DNA of 15,682 bases from JBASNZ01 sp049657775 (lineage in GTDB: Bacteria; Actinomycetota; Coriobacteriia; Anaerosomatales; Anaerosomataceae): contig JBASNZ010000092.1 in NCBI GenBank assembly GCA_049657775.1, positions 1 through 15,682 on the forward strand, in the 5' to 3' direction. Shown here in pieces: positions 13,415 to 15,682 of this stretch (its first letter is position 1; each line of letters starts with the position of its first letter). The notes under the pieces are model-generated. The model did not search any database. It was not told the origin of the DNA and was given only the letters and a program-made list of their open reading frames with translations. A program made the position numbers and the translations under genes.

Positions 13415-14290
13415 CTACGACTCCAGGCCCGCGTCCGCGAGGATGCCGGGGACCGCCGCATCCAGGCCGAGCGGCATCACGTGCACGCCGTCAGCGATCT
13501 CTCGGATCGCCGCAACCTGCTCGGTTGCCAGCCTGACGGCTTCCGCCGCGGGATCGGCGGCCTCTCGGATGCGACGGGCTATCGGCTCGGGCACCATCAG
13601 GCCTGCCAGGCGCTCGTTGATGAAGTCGATCACCTTGGGGCTCCTGAGGAGAAGCACGCCCGCCACGACCTTTGAACCGACCGCGTGGAGCGCCTCCACG
13701 GCTCGCTCGAGTTTGTCCATCTCGAAGACCGCCTGCGTCTGGAAGAATTTCGCGCCTGCCCTCGCCTTTGCGGTCGCGCGAGCGATCTGGATGTCCCAGG
13801 GCTCGGCCTCGGGGAACATGGCGGCACCCAGGTAGAAGTCCGTGCCGCCCTTGAGGGGGCGGCCGAGCATGTCGTGACCCTCGTTCATCCCCGAGGCGAT
13901 CCCCAGGAGCTGGGTCGAGTCGATGTCGAACACCCCCTTGGCCTGCGGGTGGTCGCCCGAGCGGGGGTCGTCACCCGTGACCATGAGGACGTTCTGGAGA
14001 CCGAGCGTCCATGCGCCCATGAGGTCGGACTGCAGCGCAAGCCTGTTCCGATCCCGGCAGGTCTGCTGAAAGATAGGCTCGAAGCCCATGTCGAGTGCGA
14101 CCCGCGATGCGGCCAGACTGGACAGGTGCAACGAGGCACCCTGGTTATCGGTGATGTTGAGCGCGTGGCAGTGCGGACCCAGGAGCGCCATCGCGTCCTG
14201 CATCGTGGCAAGGTCGGTTCCTCTGGGCGGAGCGATCTCTCCCGTGACCACGAACTCTCCCCGCTCGAGGGCATCGCGAAACCGGCTCAT
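13415..14290 (-). CDS. metF: Methylenetetrahydrofolate reductase MetF (MetV-partnered)
   Basis: A 291-residue TIM-barrel flavoenzyme that reduces 5,10-methylene-THF to 5-methyl-THF. Family features: the N-terminal catalytic-strand motif VVTGEIAPPRGTD (14-26), ALNITDNQGAS (43-53), FEPIFQQTCRDRNRLALQSD (70-89), the flavin-site segment VLMVTGDDPRSGDHP (101-115), and AKFFQTQAVFEMDKL in the substrate-binding region. The ATG at 14288-14290 overlaps the metV stop as ATGA; an in-frame extension upstream is antisense-like shadow inside metV and was rejected. Pairing with metV is characteristic of the MetVF form found in acetogens and related anaerobes. The product would pass to the corrinoid methyltransferase encoded upstream in the same operon. 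Confidence 0.95.
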   Translation of the reverse strand: MSRFRDALERGEFVVTGEIAPPRGTDLATMQDAMALLGPHCHALNITDNQGASLHLSSLAASRVALDMGFEPIFQQTCRDRNRLALQSDLMGAWTLGLQNVLMVTGDDPRSGDHPQAKGVFDIDSTQLLGIASGMNEGHDMLGRPLKGGTDFYLGAAMFPEAEPWDIQIARATAKARAGAKFFQTQAVFEMDKLERAVEALHAVGSKVVAGVLLLRSPKVIDFINERLAGLMVPEPIARRIREAADPAAEAVRLATEQVAAIREIADGVHVMPLGLDAAVPGILADAGLES

Positions 14291-14958
14291 CGGACGCCAC
14301 CGCCTTTGCGGGTCTGCCGCACGTTGACCGAGCCCGGCTTGAGCTTCTTGGAGTGGTCCTTGGGGGCGAGCACGCCGGGATCGGGCCGGTTCTGCTCGGC
14401 CAGTCTGCGGTGGATGCTCACGTGGATGCAGTCGCGGTCCCGCAGGACCTCGCACTTGCCCTCCCACATGCCGCCGCACGGGCCGTTGAGCAACCCCTTC
14501 GGACACGTCGTGACCGGGCAGATGCCCGCCGTCTTGTCGAGGACGCAGTCGCCGCACATCTGGCAACGCTCCTCGAACACGCCATGGCGCACCACGTTGC
14601 CGAGGAACACCGACTCCAGTCCGGGGTACACGGGCTTACTGATGGCGTCGGCGACCGTCTGCACGCCAGCCCCGCATGCAAGCACCAGCACCGCGTCCGC
14701 GGCCTCGATCTCGCCGAAGTGCTTGCGCGACTCGAGCTTGGTCCCACCCGAGTGGCATGTGACCTCGCCGATAGCCCAGCCGGTGACCTCGCGGCCTTCC
14801 TGCTCGAGCGTCGACTTGGCCTGGAGGATCTCCGTCTCGCCACCGGTGTTCGCGACGGTGGCGCACTGCCCGCACCCCATGATGAACACGCGGCGGGCGT
14901 CGATCTGGTCCAGGTCCTCGCGGATACGCGTCCAGTCCCGCGCTTTGGTCACGATCAT
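14287..14958 (-). CDS. metV: MetV, zinc/iron-sulfur partner subunit of MetF
   Basis: A 223-residue Cys-rich protein of the methylene-THF reductase C-terminal (MetV) family. Cys residues are grouped as CGQC (29-32), Cys68, Cys95, then CQMCGDC (132-138), GICPVTTC (146-152), GPCGG (159-163), Cys169 and Cys177. MetV is needed for flavin and partner binding by MetF in acetogens; this comes from the family, not from this sequence. The ATG at 14956-14958 has AAAGGAG 7 nt upstream and overlaps the stop of the upstream corrinoid-protein gene as ATGA. Its own stop overlaps metF in the same way, so the three proteins are probably made in balanced amounts. The last 30 residues are basic and probably a flexible tail. 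Confidence 0.92.
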   Translation of the reverse strand: MIVTKARDWTRIREDLDQIDARRVFIMGCGQCATVANTGGETEILQAKSTLEQEGREVTGWAIGEVTCHSGGTKLESRKHFGEIEAADAVLVLACGAGVQTVADAISKPVYPGLESVFLGNVVRHGVFEERCQMCGDCVLDKTAGICPVTTCPKGLLNGPCGGMWEGKCEVLRDRDCIHVSIHRRLAEQNRPDPGVLAPKDHSKKLKPGSVNVRQTRKGGGVR

Positions 14959-15682
14959 CGTCCGGCTCCTTTGATCGCAGCGCGAACCGCGCTCACGCAG
15001 CCTGGTGCGTCCGAGGAGTACCCGGCACCGATAGACGCGGCATAGTCTCGTGTGACGACCGCACCGCCGACAAGCACCGGGACGCCTCGCGCGGCGACCG
15101 CTGTGACGGTCTTCTCCATGGCGGGCAACGTCGTGGTCATGAGCGCCGAGAGGCACACCACGTCGGCGTCGGCCGCAGCCTCCACAAACGCCTCGGGAGT
15201 GACGTCCACGCCGAGATCGTTCACCGCAAAGCCCTGGCTCTCAAGCATCGAGATGCAGATGTCCTTACCGATGCTGTGGATGTCGCCCTTCACGGTCCCG
15301 AACACCACACGGCCTTCCGCCACTTGCTCACCGACCGGCAGGTGGGATTTCGCGGTGTCGACGGCAGCCCTCATCGCGCCCGCCGCCGCGATGAGCTGCG
15401 GCAAGAACACCTCGCCCCTGCCGTACGCATCGCCGAGGCGCTGGATCGCCGGCGTCAGCACCTCGCCGATGACCGCACCCGGCGCCATGCCGCCACGCAC
15501 GAGCTGCTCGACGAGGCCGGGGGCGCCGTCCGAGTCGCCGCGTTCGACCGCGGCGGCGAGAGCGTCTGCGGGAGCGACCGTGTTCGGCGGACCTTCCGCG
15601 CGCAGTTCCGCAGCCGGGGAAGGCGTGGACAGACGCGCGGCGTCCGGGAGCGCCGAGGGCCCCCGGCGAGGACTGTCTGAGC
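14955..15682 (-). CDS. Corrinoid-binding C-terminal part of a MetH-like methyltransferase (runs off right edge)
   Basis: 241 residues are visible with the frame open to the window edge. A Pro/Ala-rich linker (about the first 40 residues) leads to the helical cap module (LAAAVERGD...GAPGLVEQLVRGG...GRGEVFLPQL). The B12-binding domain follows, with the DxHxxG motif (GDIHSIGKD, bases about 15267-15284) whose His ligates cobalt, then SAL and VLVGGAVV nucleotide-loop motifs. No reactivation domain follows, as in short MetH proteins of anaerobes. No ATG, GTG or TTG occurs in frame before the GTG at 15500, which lies inside the cap, so the true start is outside the window. Fusion to homocysteine- and folate-binding domains is likely from the linker and from the metV-metF neighbours, but a stand-alone corrinoid protein is possible. 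Confidence 0.85.
   Translation of the reverse strand, partial: SDSPRRGPSALPDAARLSTPSPAAELRAEGPPNTVAPADALAAAVERGDSDGAPGLVEQLVRGGMAPGAVIGEVLTPAIQRLGDAYGRGEVFLPQLIAAAGAMRAAVDTAKSHLPVGEQVAEGRVVFGTVKGDIHSIGKDICISMLESQGFAVNDLGVDVTPEAFVEAAADADVVCLSALMTTTLPAMEKTVTAVAARGVPVLVGGAVVTRDYAASIGAGYSSDAPGCVSAVRAAIKGAGR

Noticed and set aside
14291..14566. Upstream in-frame extension of MetF
   Set aside because: It lies wholly inside metV in another frame; the ATGA-overlap start matches the known MetF N-terminus.
14959..15156. Upstream in-frame extension of MetV
   Set aside because: It lies in another frame of the corrinoid-protein gene; the ATG at 14958 has a strong AAAGGAG site.
15498..15500. GTG as the true start of the corrinoid protein
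   Set aside because: It falls inside the conserved helical cap, and the preceding 60 codons also match that domain and its linker.
1..15682. tRNA, rRNA, CRISPR arrays, insertion sequences or prophage genes
   Set aside because: I looked for cloverleaf-like sequences, regularly spaced repeats, transposase motifs and terminal inverted repeats and saw none.

Overview
The window is GC-rich and tightly packed. It reads as a chromosomal segment of an anaerobic actinobacterium, probably a Coriobacteriia/OPB41-like lineage; this assignment is inferred and was not tested by search. Three things support it: a DUF2469 protein (a family typical of Actinobacteria), a LigA with the kind of insert before its last HhH region that I associate with actinobacterial ligases, and anaerobe-type C1 genes (MetV with MetF, a corrinoid methyltransferase). 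I see no insertion sequences, CRISPR arrays, tRNA or rRNA genes. Nearly all genes are on the minus strand. The two exceptions are both diguanylate cyclases.

Layout, left to right. (1) 1-3341, minus: a replication/housekeeping cluster transcribed right to left as UPF0280 (ApbE-like) - DUF2469 - ligA - a two-cluster ferredoxin-type protein that starts on an ATGA overlap with ligA and runs off the left edge. (2) 3402-4445, plus: a diguanylate cyclase with a ferritin/rubrerythrin-like N-terminal domain, whose 3' end overlaps lipA. (3) 4426-6711, minus: lpd (dihydrolipoyl dehydrogenase) and lipA (lipoyl synthase) 3 bp apart, behind an extended -10 promoter. (4) 6936-8618, plus: a membrane-anchored PAS-PAS-GGDEF diguanylate cyclase. 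(5) 8615-9756, minus: a MoaE-like protein and a TorD-family chaperone. (6) 9899-10057: the stump of a metallophosphoesterase gene. (7) 10054-13299, minus: a three-gene signalling operon made of a membrane-tethered PhnD-type binding protein, a HAMP histidine kinase and a REC-LytTR response regulator. (8) 13415-15682, minus: metF, metV and the corrinoid-binding end of a MetH-like methyltransferase, chained by ATGA overlaps and running off the right edge.

How it fits together. The most interesting part is 8.6-13.3 kb. A PhnD-type binding protein next to a histidine kinase and response regulator resembles the arrangement of AioXSR/ArxXSR-type and TorTSR-type systems, which control molybdoenzymes. 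Here the output is a LytTR DNA-binding domain, and the next intact genes on the same strand encode a TorD-type molybdoenzyme chaperone and a MoaE-like protein. This suggests a ligand-responsive switch for a respiratory molybdoenzyme whose catalytic subunits lie elsewhere. A stable hairpin over the ribosome-binding site of the binding-protein gene may add a second control layer. The right-hand metH-metV-metF cluster handles methyl-tetrahydrofolate (methionine synthesis and/or the methyl branch of the Wood-Ljungdahl pathway). lpd-lipA would serve lipoyl enzymes such as glycine cleavage, also linked to folate C1 flow, although none of those enzymes is in the window.
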